From positions 241,717,530 to 241,781,529 of the forward strand of contig CP136065.1 in the NCBI GenBank assembly GCA_032622095.1: a DNA stretch of 64,000 nt, read 5' to 3'. How positions within the stretch are numbered: position 1 is the stretch's first letter; each line of letters begins with the position of its first letter. Below the pieces are notes generated by a model. It saw only the letters and a program-made list of their open reading frames with translations, was not told where the DNA came from and did no database searches. Made by a program: the position numbers and the translations under genes. Source of the DNA: Siphonodentalium dalli (Eukaryota; Mollusca; Scaphopoda; Gadilida; Siphonodentaliidae). This document shows, one piece after another, positions 1-11,814 of this stretch.

Positions 1-313
1 ACACATATCAATTCATTCATAAATTTTTTTTAAGTTGTAACTTTATGACAGCATTGATGTAAGTGTTACGACGAATCAAGATAACCGACTTAAACTTCTA
101 CATGAAGGATTGGACGAGTTTGAAATTCCACACATACCATTGTTACAACCCGAACCATTCCCTTAAAGTATGTCATTTACATAGCAAACTAATGGTATAT
201 TGTTAAATTTATGGTGAACAATATAATTTCATCATCGTTATATTAACCTGTATATTCGGTTTCTATTCGCGGGGTTGTCTTCGTCGCGTCTTCCCCTTCC
301 TTGAGTTACGGAA

Positions 314-400
314 TTCTTGGAAGATATATACCTGTCTTGAGTAGTTCTTGGAGGATATATACCTGTCTTGAGTAGTTCTTGGAGGATATATACCTGCTTT
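314..400. repeat. 31-bp tandem repeat, about 2.8 units
   Basis: Three consecutive units starting TTCTTGGA(A/G)GATATATACC, the third partial. Nothing else is recognised in 1-787. Confidence 0.8.
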
Positions 401-787
401 TGGGTTGTTGTATGATATTCAGTCAGAAGGTATGTCTGTTATTATTGTTTGAATATGACTTCCGTTTTAAAGGACGCCAATTTTCCGGTATATACCATAT
501 ATAGGTGAATGGAATTATAAATGAAAGCAACCTCTTTTATAATACATTACACACATCACAAATACCGTCACAAGAACTGTCACAAAGTGATATCAGCAGG
601 GCAGAATTAATTTCTTCTTGGGACGCAAATTTCAGTTGCAATGTGATTCTAACTACTACGATATATGTGTAATGACTGTCCTATCAGCATATACGACATT
701 ATACACAGAAACAACTAATTATATATGTATACCACCTGAGAATATAATGAATGTCCGGTATGGCTTGCTGTCGGGTATTTGCATTTA

Positions 788-1062
788 CATTGTGATAGTT
801 ACAGTTATGCCCTGTGCCAATGCATTCTCTTATATATGCGAGTCGACCATAGGTCGCCTCGCATATATAAGAGAATGCATTGGCCTAAAAATAATATTTT
901 TTTAACACTTTTTACCATTTTTACTTACATTCTTTAACAATTTTATAATTTTTAATGTGTTAAGCCAATGCATTCTCTTATATATGCGAGGCGACCTATG
1001 GTCGACTCGCATATATAAGAGAATGCATTGGCACATGGCCCTTCTGTTGGGTAAAGGGTTAA
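788..1062. mobile_element. Family A MITE, 5'-truncated copy
   Basis: Two 69-nt hairpins (816-884 and 964-1032) with arms GCCAATGCATTCTCTTATAT are followed by the right terminal motif TGTTGGGTAAAGGGTTAA. The left third of the element (the GGCCAAAACCGGCC end) is missing. The family has two palindromes in inverted order and TTAA at the edges. Confidence 0.8.
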
Positions 1063-1930
1063 TGGATTATGAATGCGGAGTAGAATTGAGCATCGAGATG
1101 CACAAAGTCACCCGCGGTGGTCATTTTGTATTCTAAATTCCAACTAATAAACAGCTTGTGTAATGTCAAGCGTCCAGCATTTATCAACTCTGCATAACAG
1201 AAGCACGTATACGTTGACTGCCATGATTATTATAATTTAGTGGATTATGCGTGCATGTAGAATTGTACATGAATATATATCGCGTCTCAGTGACAATAAT
1301 CACCTTTTGAGCAATTGGTTTAAAATACTAACCGATTTGTTCAGAATGGGGTGACTCGAGTAGTGACGAGACTGTCTCCTTGAGACTTGGACTTGGGAAC
1401 TTGTGGATTGGAGTGATTTACGAATTATACAGTTTGATATGTAGCAACCATATATGCTCGTATTTTGCTCGCCCAGGTGCATTGTTAGTTCGCCTGGGGT
1501 TAGCGTTTGTTAATTTCACATTTGTATAATCGGAAATAAAGATTTGCATCGGTATACGACTATTTGCGTCCCAGCTATATTCTCCGCTGTGACAGAACAC
1601 ACACAATACTACGATTAGAATACGCATAACATATGTTAGAAACGCTCTTCAAAATTATAGGACTATACGAACGCCCTTTATCATATGTGATCTGTTTATT
1701 TTTCCAGACATATACGGGCGTATGATACGGCGTCCATGACGTTCCCCTCCCAATTGATTTACATGATCCATCCCTGTTAATGTTTACACTCCTATACGTA
1801 TATACATTGGCGCTGTGCATGAATGGAGGACATTGGTTGGTTGATATCACGTGGCGGATTTGTTTCGGTTCATTGCAAGTACTCCCATACCCCCTGACTA
1901 TACCATGCTCGCACAGTTCAACACTGATCT
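1063..1930. other. No recognised feature
   Basis: I see no gene or clear repeat here. Short open frames are scattered on both strands and none resembles a protein. Confidence 0.5.
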
Positions 1931-2215
1931 AGAACGACACGAGTGTGTTAATGGGTTTGTTGATATGGAACGAGTGCTAACGCGGAAGGAGAAACGTGTG
2001 GCGCAGCCTCGAGTTCTATCATTCCGCGATGGCACAAGTGCCGTATCTACAACCCCATTAACATGCACACGTGTCGATTTGTGTTTATTATACACCACTA
2101 GTACTAGAACCGTGAGTTAAACAGATATGTTATATACACTTACCAGGTTTATTCAGGCACACATACATGCATGGCTTGATTTGTCGTGTATGATGATGCT
2201 TTTATTTTATAGTTC
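1931..2215. mobile_element. Family E hairpin element, diverged copy
   Basis: A degenerate inverted repeat of about 150 nt (1931-2080) is built from GAACGACACGAGTG and its complement. It is followed by sequence alignable to the tail of the better copy at 23011-23290. The open frames in it are side effects of the palindrome. Confidence 0.65.
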
Positions 2216-2329
2216 CGGTTTAATAATATATATAATTCTGCGAACAAGTGTGAAATAAATTGGATTATTATCCATCCCTTAACTAACACTCTTTCTGATT
2301 GGGCAAAAGCCGTCACGTGATAATCCGGG

Positions 2330-2365
2330 AAAAAGTCATATTGGACTCCCAATATGACTTTTTTT
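2330..2365. repeat. Short perfect hairpin
   Basis: AAAAAGTCATATTGG and its complement flank a few bases. It may be a remnant of a palindromic element. Confidence 0.55.
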
Positions 2366-2538
2366 GTCGGGACTCCGAATCGTCACGAAGTAACTCTGCC
2401 AAATGACTCGGTGAAATTGTGATGCGCGCGCAATACTGTGGTGGATTTAGCAGACGTTTCACTTCCGCATTGAGTTTTGCTTTCTCTTCCGATTTTACTG
2501 TTCCAAATCATGCTTTCTGATGATCAAATACACACTTT

Positions 2539-2591
2539 TATAGAGTATCAAGTGCCAACAAATACTATTTGTTGGCATTTGATACTCTATA
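2539..2591. repeat. 53-nt hairpin
   Basis: TATAGAGTATCAAGTGCC pairs with its near-perfect complement around a small loop. Nothing further is recognised in 2592-3006. Confidence 0.7.
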
Positions 2592-3006
2592 ATTATACCA
2601 AAAATAACCACAAAAGTTTAATTCCCAAAATTTGGATAAACAGATGGATAATAAAAATGTCATTATACAGTGGTGTGCATTAAGACTTTTCACCACAACC
2701 TGGACTCGTACAAGAAAAACACATACTGCACACAACATTGTATAATAACTTTATATTACGGCAATTTACGGGACCTATTAAGTTAGTTTTATATTCCCTT
2801 CGTTGAACCCACGCAAAACAGAACGACGAGAGTGACAAGTGGATTATAATATAAGCAGAATACACATGCAGACAATTTGCTCGCTCGGCAACTTTGGTAT
2901 AATAACTTTCATAAACATCAACGCCAATATGCCAATCCGATTAAACGTGGCCATTTCGACTATACATTAACGCATACATGAAGCAGTGAACTCATACTGA
3001 GCCAGC

Positions 3007-3200
3007 CTTGAAACATATTTATTTGCATAATATACAAATTTTAATTTGTGTGTGCAACTTTGCCCGATACAATATAACAACTCAAATGTGATCAAAATGA
3101 CGGATTATAAACGTATTTACATATATGGTGATAAGTTTTGAGTTATAATGTGTAGTGCCTTTCAGGTGTTCTCAAACTACAGAGATTGCTTCTCGCGATT
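3007..3200. repeat. Dispersed repeat P, copy 1
   Basis: It aligns by eye with 50460-50662 (TTGAAACATATTT, GTGATCAA.ATGACGG, GAGATTGCTTCT). Its middle also matches 4855-4950. Class unknown. Confidence 0.6.
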
Positions 3201-3389
3201 GAACGGAAATGTGTGTTTAAAGAATATCACTCTGTGATGAATGTTTGATACGATTGGCGAGTTCTACAATATATATATAGATATTGAGCCAGTGCTTCCG
3301 CCCATTGATATAAATATATACGGCATGTCATGTACGTAGCTGTGGCACCCAGCATGCAGCCGCTGAATAATACAGACACATTTCTGTGT

Positions 3390-3580
3390 TGTGTGCACAC
3401 CTGGGAAAAGGCCTGTGTCGGCCCCAAATGGCTTATCTGACACAAGTGACACCCATGCTGATGATAAACTGGCTGCATGACGCGTTTGGATAATTTTTTG
3501 GTGTGTCATATATATGACACACCTAGAAAAACGCATGTGCCGACGAAAATTGGTTATCTGACACACACGATACAATCTAC
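3390..3580. repeat. Diverged internal repeat with a TGTGTCATATATATGACACA palindrome
   Basis: Two related blocks (about 3390-3480 and 3485-3580) share GGNTTATCTGACACA and GTGCCGAC-type motifs. The second has a perfect palindrome at 3501-3520. No protein is recognised. Confidence 0.45.
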
Positions 3581-3889
3581 CAGCCATAATATTCTTATGT
3601 TTCTAAAGTCCAAAATATTTTGTTCACGGAACTCTATATAGGAGACTTGACGTCAGAGAGAGATACGTCGGCCCCTTTGAATAACATATGTTAGCTGAAA
3701 ACATCATTACCGATGGATTGTTTGTAATATTCAGTGTAAATTGTTTGTGTGTATTGGCTAATGAAATATGTGTATCACTAAGTGATTTCTGCACGTGTCC
3801 CACAATGCCACTGCCCTGTATTAATATAATACCAGCATTGAGTTGAATAAATATGCTCTGTCTAAGTTTTGTTATGCCACGGTACATGG

Positions 3890-4702
3890 ATGTAGGCAAA
3901 ATAAAACAGAAAAATACATGTAATTGCAATAACCACCATTCGTGTGGAACAAGCATCGCGCAAGTAAACATAACAGTCATCATTTAAAGAGCATAATCGG
4001 ATTAAGCGCCCCTCAATTGCTATTTATTAAGCGCCCCTCAATTACTATTTATTTGGATTCGGGGGTAAAAAATATTTGATTCGAGTCGAGGAAACCACCA
4101 ACCAAAGCTCAGAGTTATTAGATATCGATTTTTGAAATCTGTATTTTTCACCATCAATAATTATTAGTGGCACAGTAAACAGTCGACGAGCCGACGGTCT
4201 CGGAAAAATTGCTATGAAGATGGATAACTCTAAAACAAAGAGGCTTTCTGTTAATAATAAGGCCAAATTTCGTCGAACAACTTGTTGATAAATAAAACGT
4301 TTCAGGCAAGTTTATACTATAGTTCACAGTACTGTGGTTAGCAGTATTTTTGGGCAATTAATCGATTCTGATAACTGAAGTGGCATTTCTAAAAATGTTG
4401 TTGTATCTTGATGATATGGGGACCGTCTGATCGGATTGAGTACCTTTAACGCTGAAAACTAGTACAAAAGATCGTGATTGAGAACGCTCTTTATTATCTA
4501 CCATGTTTGGAATACGCGAGCATAACGCTCTTTATTATCTGCCACATTTCGGATACGGGGGCATGAACGCTCTTTATTATCTGTCACGTTTGGGATACGG
4601 GGGCATGAACGCTCTTTATTATCTGCCACGTTTTGGGATACGGGTGCATGAACGCTCTTTATTATTTCCCTCGTTTTGGATACGAAGCATGAAGCTCTTT
4701 AT
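3890..4702 (-). mobile_element. Element U copy 1 (minisatellite-bearing), interrupted by MITE C
   Basis: The segments 3890-3983 and 4450-4478 match, in inverted order, the flank of the large minisatellite at 13160-13290 (motifs CCACCATTCGT and ACAAAAGATCGTGATTGAG). About five minisatellite units follow (4478-4702, GAACGCTCTTTATTATCT repeated). The family C MITE at 3984-4449 splits the flank. Confidence 0.7.
3984..4449. mobile_element. Family C MITE, copy 1 (TTAA-flanked)
   Basis: It runs from TTAAAGAGCATAATCGG to CGGATTGAGTACCTTTAA. It shares a body with the copies at 8338, 20815, 44510 and 51592, including AATATTTGATTCGAGTCGAG. Comparison with 13190-13210 gives an empty site and supports a TTAA target duplication. 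Confidence 0.8.
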
Positions 4703-4974
4703 AAAAGGCTGACACAATGTAAATCGATCCAAGCTACGAAACAGAGTTGAGTCCCCTCGCTGTGTTGAATGTGTAAGTCATGCGTAGAAGGGGACTGAAC
4801 TCTGCGTGGAGCTTGATATCTCGCCACCAAAACATTCTATTATTTGGCTCATGGCCCAATCTAACATGACGGCACGAACGTATCTACATGGTGATAAGTT
4901 TTGAGTTTTAAAGATATGATGTGTAGTGCCTTTTAGGGATGATCAGACCTTTTTTCCATCACATATATATATAT

Positions 4975-5350
4975 TAGTTATTACATGTTCCTTTATAGTG
5001 TACTTCACTGTGGGTGAAGGTCCCAACTCGAAATTTGACGATTTTAGTGAATTTCTGAGCGAGTTTGCTTTGCGTCGCTTACAATTGTGGAATTTATCCT
5101 GCGTAATTAATTCGATGTTTATTGCGATATAAGCTCACAAAGGTCAGAGAAAAGCATGCAATTTTGAGTTGGACATTCAACGACAGTTCAGTGCATTATT
5201 TTATATTTTTAATTAATTTTACGACTTTATAAGGTTCCCTATCAATACTTCAACAAGTTCCAAGGTTTGGTACTGGTGGAATATGATCAAAACGGACCTT
5301 AGCAAGAATTGAGATTCATGGCATGATCTAACACCGTTATAACTGGTTGG
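4975..5350. repeat. Dispersed repeat Q, copy 1
   Basis: It matches 46355-46720 (GTGAAGGTCCCAACTCGAA, AATTCGATGTTTATTGCGAT, GTACTGGTGGAATATGAT). An inverted fragment lies at about 45440-45500. Class unknown. Confidence 0.6.
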
Positions 5351-6518
5351 GGAATCCATTTAATATAGATACAGGGTTAAATCAACCTACATGCAGCAGC
5401 GAGATTTTATGTTGTTTCTGCTCAGACCATATCCTCCCCACCGGGCGCACAATGAGTGTTAATGTTCAATAAAATACCGTAATTCTGTTAGCAGGCAATG
5501 TCATGCTCCAACGCACAGACACTAAAACATCCCGTTAGCCAAGACAAGGTGGCTATAATACTATGTGCCGTATCGAACACACTAACACGCGCAGACAGCC
5601 AATCACATTGATCGGCTGCATGTCAGCCCGCCCATTGACCCTAATTTTCATCTCTTTGTCAGCACAGTGGTGTAAAAATAGAATTGTATGTGAAACTTGT
5701 CAATGGATGTTTTTTCTTTCAATGTGTTTATTATTTTTTCCATTCAGAGTGGACTACCGTTAAAGTGAACATACTGCCGATATATTCTGATTGTTTATTA
5801 TGTTCATGCGCTTCCAAATATTTGCATGTCTTCGCCGCCGTGTGTCGAATAAAGCATTATCGATTCGTGGACAATTCGGTGCCATGTGAGCATTGCGTTC
5901 TGTGTGATTTCATTCATTCGACTCGACAGGGCTGGCTAGGACAGAACCATGTCTTTGGAATATCACTTATAAATGACCCAGAACCCTTCATGTGTCTGTA
6001 ATATATACAGAGTAATTCGGAACTTGGAGCCACCAGTTTGGCCGGACATTTTAGGCTGACTATCGGTTGTTGACGCACGAGGTAGGTTCTAGCATTACAT
6101 TCTCCCACCGACAGATGATCTGTATATACATGCTGTGATTCAGTGCTGGTGGTGCATCACAGGCCTGCAGCTAACTCTTGTACTAGTAGAGTTTTTGTTA
6201 GTACATGCGAACAAACGTCCTAGATTAGCATGCCCTTCCCCTTCATCTGTATGCGTTGGTCACCAGGAGCGGCTGTCTATTATAAGATAAGGACTCAAAG
6301 AGGAGATCTTCAATTGGCACTTTTTCAAAATTGGAGTATACATGTAGGCCTAAATGTGCATGTATGCTTCGTATACAAACAATAGGCCGAGAATAAGATA
6401 TAGATGTATCGTGCCTCTACTCTTTTCACGAGTGCTACCGGGTGGGGGCGGTTATGAGGGGCCACCCTGTTTTGTCAACCTTTGGATATCCTGGTACCAA
6501 ACGTGGCTCCAGCATACC
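5351..6518. other. No recognised feature
   Basis: No convincing gene or repeat. Short open frames at 5563-5763 and 5684-6001 resemble nothing I know. Confidence 0.45.
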
Positions 6519-6756
6519 GTAATGCCCAAAGTAATTGACCACTTAACCACAGCATAATTATGGGTAAATTTTCAGGATTTAGTCGGAAATTTGGCTTGTT
6601 GTCATTCATTGGAAAGCTCTCGTCGAGAGCTTTCCGATGAATGGCAACAAGCCGAGAGCTTTCCGATGAATGGCAACAAGCCATATTTCCGACTAAATCC
6701 TGAAAAATTACCCATAATTCTGCTGTGGTTAAGTGGTCAATTACTTCGGGCATTAC
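6519..6756. mobile_element. Family D palindromic MITE, copy 1
   Basis: Nearly the whole segment folds back on itself: GTAATGCCC and GGGCATTAC at the ends, GGATTTAGTCGGAAAT and its complement inside. The unit GAGAGCTTTCCGATGAATGG is duplicated near the centre. A second copy is at 30392-30600. Confidence 0.8.
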
Positions 6757-7088
6757 TGTTCATGTGTCTTTTGGTAAATTGCACCCAGCAGATAACTTTG
6801 GTTTGATGTTTTGTTTTTATTTGTAAGCCTATTTTAAACGCCACATGTTATTTCTAACACCGTTTAATTGGGGCAAAGTCAGTAGCTATGTAAACTTAAG
6901 TTTCAGTAAAAATAGTATGTTGTTATCTGAAGAGCTGGAACCTAATATTCGTCTAATAATTTGATCCTACCCCGTTCAAACCCCAAAATAATGTATAGCT
7001 ACCAGACTTTCTGAATTTATAAATTCCCAACTACACCCCCCACTTGTAGACCAAAAGTGACAACTCCAGGAAACTTCATTTTAGCCAC

Positions 7089-7855
7089 AAAATATGGTGT
7101 CTGAATGAGGTTCACAGAAGGTGAATTTATTGACACTATCCCGCACGGTGGCCTAGCGTCACCAACGTCCCCCTCTGGGAACCTCATTCTAGGACTTAAC
7201 CCTTTACCCAACAGAAGGGCCCTGTGCCAATGCATTCTCTTATATATGCGAGTCGACCATAGGTCGCCTCGCATATATAAGAGAATGCATTGGCTTAACA
7301 CATTAAAAATTATAAAATTGTTAAAGAATGTAAGAAAAAATGGTAAAAAGTGTTAAAAAAAATTCTTTTTAGGCCAATGCATTCTCTTATAAGAGAATGC
7401 ATTGGCACAGGGCATAACTGTAACTATCACAATGTGGTCAAGGAGCCGGTTCCAATGATATCCACATTTGTATGGTTCTATTGAGACATACCGAAGATAT
7501 TTTAGGCTGTTGAAGCTTTATTTGGCCGGTTTTGGCCGGTTTGTTGGGTAAAGGGTTAACTGCTATTGGAGACCTACCGTTAGGATCAGATTGAAGTTCC
7601 CCAGTTGAAGTTGGCGATGTTCACCATTTATACACCATGATTTTGCATTTCATCTTCTGCAAATTAGGAGATGTAGTAACTGAACATAAGGGAAAAGGTA
7701 ACTAAAACAATGTTAATATGAGATTATAGAAGAAGGCTTCCCAGAAGATGAGGCCTAAGTAGAATGAGGTCTACACATGGTGAAATTGGTGATGCTATAT
7801 ATAGACTGCTGTGCGGGGTAGCATTACTAAATTCACCCTCTCTGGACACATTCTG
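7089..7855. mobile_element. Family B element, copy 1, split by a family A MITE
   Basis: The left hairpin (7101-7192) and right hairpin (7761-7855) carry the family B motif GAATGAGGT and its complement CCTCATTC. Left edge AAAATATGGTG matches copy 36519. The body resumes at 7560 (CTGCTATTGGAGACC) after the inserted MITE at 7196-7559. Confidence 0.75.
7196..7559. mobile_element. Family A MITE, full-length copy inserted in family B
   Basis: It has TTAA at both edges and terminal inverted repeats CCCTTTACCCAACA / TGTTGGGTAAAGGG. The hairpins are at 7226-7294 and 7373-7406; the second has lost its middle and is now a perfect 34-nt palindrome. It interrupts a family B copy. Confidence 0.88.
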
Positions 7856-7879
7856 CAAATTTCCAACTGACAACTCTAA

Positions 7880-8140
7880 CTTTCTAACTGATTAGAACTG
7901 TCGACTTAATATCCTCTCAGGTTGGACAATTTCAACCGATGGCCATTTCAGTCTTTAATTTTGACCGGAATTAGGAACATAGTGGAATCTTTGTCCATTT
8001 TAAAACGACATAATTGTACTTTAGATCTTGGTTGGAAACTCCCAAGTGGAATAATTTCCAAATACCGTTGATTCAAGCATGATATTTCCAACTTTTGAAA
8101 ATCGGAGTGGGGTGGGTTTAGACACCACAAATCGCCATAT
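7880..8140. repeat. Fragment of dispersed repeat R
   Basis: It shares AGGTTGGACAATTTC, CCAACTTTTG-type and TTGGTTGGAAA phrases with the copies at 9236, 13480, 21400, 31285 and 36960. Boundaries are vague. Confidence 0.4.
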
Positions 8141-8337
8141 TGCCACGTCCCTGCATATTGGTATGATAGAGGGAATCTCTCTTGAGGTAGTTATGCCAAT
8201 CCGATGGAAACCAGTGGTTTCAATTATAATGCACTATAGGTGTGTCCAGATAATTGAGGGGGTGGTTGGGGCTTCATGGGTGGGGATTTTGTAGCTAGCT
8301 ATGTAGGCACATGCATGTACTCAATTTAGTCACACCA

Positions 8338-8812
8338 TTACCTAATCCGATTCGATGGTCCCCATTTCATCAGATTCCAACAACAGCAACAACAACAACA
8401 GCCAGATTTTTTGAAATGCCGCCTCAGTTTATCAGAATCGATTAATTGCCCAAAAATAATGCAAACCACAGTCAACTATAGTATAAAATTGTCCAAAACC
8501 TGTTATTTATCAACATTTTGTTCAACGAAATTTTGCCGGTTTGTCAAATATCTGACGCCAAAAAGCCACTTGATTTTAGAGTTATCCATCTTCATCCGCA
8601 ATTTGGTGCGCAACCGTCTTCTCATTGGCTTTTACTGGGCCACTTAAATTATCGGTGGTGAAAAATAGTAGATTTAAAAAATCGATATCTGATCACTTTG
8701 ATCTTTGATGGGTGAGTGGGTTCATCGACTCGAATAAAATAATTTTTACCCCCCCCCCCCGAAGCCAAGGAAATAGTAATTTGCGAGCGTTAATTCGGAT
8801 TATGCATCATTA
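8338..8812. mobile_element. Family C MITE, copy 2 (opposite orientation, diverged ends)
   Basis: Reverse-oriented relative to copy 1: CAGAATCGATTAATTGCCC, AGAGTTATCCATCTTCATCC and ATCGACTCGAATAAA all match its complement. It contains a C homopolymer (about 8750-8760) and a CAA-rich stretch near 8385. Confidence 0.75.
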
Positions 8813-9235
8813 AGACACTATTATTATTTGATCGCATCGCGCTGTAGGCGACATGTGAAGTCTCATCAACGCTTGTCATTCCAGGCAATTTGTAGCACTC
8901 GTGCACATTGGTGTTTCACAGAACACTCCACTGGATATCTCCTGTCGCTTATTTCGATCTATTTTCGAAGTAAAGAAATTGAGATGACAGCAACCTCATT
9001 CACAGAGATAAGATGACTAGATGGGCCGACATGTCTTTCATGTGGTCCTTTGTGCTTGACCCCGTTTGACATCTTGATGTACACACTAGATGATAGCACA
9101 TTGTTACTTTGACCTGGTTTTGACAACAACGCAGCTTCATTATCATTACGAATTTAAAGTGTACTAGCACGTACTCGCATCCATCAGTGGATGTGAGTTG
9201 GGGACATACTGGTTACACCACAGACATCTGGGAAG

Positions 9236-10040
9236 TTCCGTTAGGGGAGTGGCCAGAGGGTCTCAGTTGAATGGGTCCACATTGCACCCCCATTAACCAT
9301 GATATAAATCCAAGGTTCGCAAAAATCCATTTGGGTTGGAACGTTGCAACTGTTTGACGTTTCCAACATGACACCCCCCCCCCTAAGGCCAAAAGGAAAA
9401 CATATTTGTGGTTGGGGTTTCCCTACCGACATTTGTCCAATGGTACAACTAAAATGTGTGGAAAATATCATCGCATTAAATAGGCAACCAATAATAAACT
9501 GGGACAAATCACATTAAAACATCCCAAAATCTATCGACACGTATAAGCTATCAGCTTGTTGTCGTATCCCCTCCATGACATAACTGTTTATTATATTGCA
9601 ATTATTTTATGAATTATATGGATTAAATAGTGTACACTAAAAATCTGTTTATTTCTTAGTCAACATATCTGGCTTGTAAAAAAAAGCAACAAAAGCTTTT
9701 CTCAGCCCAATGATGACTTTTCTCAACCCAATGATATCATTAAATTTCAATGCAGAAAGAAAGCCATAAAAATATCTCAATAAAAAATTATTTAAATTAT
9801 TTTTAATCCTACCTACATGTACCGACCCTATTTTTCTGACATGTAGCCCCAACCACACATTTAATTTTCTTTGGCCTAATGTTGAAACATTCCAACTAAT
9901 AGCAATTCCAGACCAAAATTTTGCAAAATATAGAGAACTATGCAATTGTTGGTATAAAGCAACAAATTCCCCGTAAATTATTGGTTGGAAAATCAAACAT
10001 TGAGAACAAATTCAACCTATATGTGGTGTACCGGTATGAG
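9236..10040. repeat. Dispersed repeat R, probable copy
   Basis: The left end (GAGGGTCTCAGTTG) resembles 31285 onward (GAGGGTCTCCGTTGG). The right part (ATTGGTTGGAAAATCAAAC) matches 32037 onward. The interior is diverged and the open frame at 9649-9996 (reverse strand) is not recognised. Confidence 0.4.
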
Positions 10041-10049
10041 GCATGACAT

Positions 10050-11142
10050 TTCCATATATATACTCTTTATTCTCCCAGTCATCGTGCATGGCACTGAGAC
10101 AACGGAATACATACAACAATAACCACTCGTGTCACATGCGGATGGACGATGGTTAAAGTAATTAAGTAATCATATCCAAATTAATATTGCCACCAGGATG
10201 TCAGATTTATTGGAGGAATAAACAATTCAACAATTTGGTAGTTATTAGGCTGCCAACATGTGAGGGGGATCTACCCGATTTAACCTGGAAAACAGGTGGC
10301 TGTGACCCCCGTCGTACATGTACTTCCCTGGTTGCCCTCCACTCATAGACACAAAACAGGGACACTGTTTTATCTCCCGATTCTTGTTTTATGGCTACAT
10401 GTATTATATCTCATTTAAAATGATAATTTCTCAAATGTCGTGCAAATAGTGAAACAACTATACTTAACTAATTCAATATGACACCCCTTCAAAATGATGC
10501 ATTGCAACTAGGCTAACGTTCTTCTGTATACATATTAAAAATATATATATTATCTAAGAATTCTCGCCAGCGGCACTTGTCTGGCCAGCCAACGGCTCAA
10601 GCATTTTATGAATTTGTTGCATTGTACATGTATAGTGTAGTAAAGGCTCTTTGTGATCGCATTCGAACTCTGTATCAGTTCGCGACATCGATGTCATTAT
10701 ACAGTCAGCTGTTACATTCATTGATTATCATTACATGTCGGGTGGTTAATACAAGGTCGCTGTCTTGTATATATGGGTGGAGGGGAACTTCCCCGGCCCC
10801 TTTGGGTTTAACCTGTTGTCTACATAACCAGAGATCGTAGTTACAAGCTGTTACACGTATGAAACCATCGCCACACGGACGAGGATATACATGTACAATC
10901 ACACAAACAGGGGCGCCCTTGACGGTGGAGTGGGGTAGGGGGTCTACATGTATAACTAAGTTGGGGGATGGAAGTTTTCCAATTATATGAAAGGTACAAC
11001 AACTCCTTACATTTTGGTAAGTGAATTTCCAACTTTCTGTCCCGGAAGTAGGAAAGTCAAACTAAAAGTGGAAATTTTCCACATTTGTGATGTTGAAATC
11101 ACATTTTAAATTACTATTTCATCTGTTTCCATATATATAGAG
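10050..11142. other. No recognised feature
   Basis: No gene is recognised here. The short open frames at 10577-10840 and 10705-11032 have no recognisable similarity. Confidence 0.45.
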
Positions 11143-11264
11143 GATCTCACATGAGTTTCTATTTTATACGGAGTTTATGAACCGAGTTCACTAAATTCGA
11201 TTCAAATAGAATTCAGTGGACGAGGTTGATACATTACGTATAAAATAGAACGAGTTTGAGATAC
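11143..11264. repeat. Imperfect palindrome of about 122 nt
   Basis: GATCTCACATGAGTTTCTAT pairs roughly with the complement of CGAGTTTGAGATACC, through CTATTTTATACG and CGTATAAAATAG inside. It is probably a solo palindromic MITE. Nothing is recognised from there to 11814. Confidence 0.65.
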
Positions 11265-11814
11265 CTTTTATCACATGATCAAATAAACGCGAAGCAACGC
11301 GAAGTATTCATCGAAAACAACAATCGTAAACTTCAGCAATAGCAAGTCATTTAAATAATGGCGTGACGTCATCGCACGCGCTAATATTACACGTGTGTCT
11401 TATAAATAATTATGAATTATGTGATAAATATAAATCTTCGTATTTGAAATTTTATGGGCAAGAGCCTTGTTCTTATAATTATATGAACATGTTGTCGCCA
11501 TTGGGTGGTGTGCTTATGTGACACACAATTAACTCCCTTTGTTGTATACGTTCCTGAATAATGTCCTGAAAATTAGCATGGATTTCCCAGTTTAAAACTG
11601 GTCATGTGACATCCCTCTCCTCTTGAAGATACACTGTCCAATTTGATACAATATATCCACAATTTTTACGTCTTTACCAGAACCGAATTATATCGTGCCC
11701 TTTATTATGAGGTTTTGATCATAGTTTGATGGCCATATAACGACTTTCAAAAGAGGAAGTTTTAACACGTCTTGGATTGTAGTCAGTTTTTGCAAAGATT
11801 CCAATGTCAGTCCA

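Noticed and set aside
6475-6806. ORFs of 92 and 71 codons sharing MACCHS and FRLNPE
   Set aside because: They come from the two arms of palindrome D read from opposite strands.
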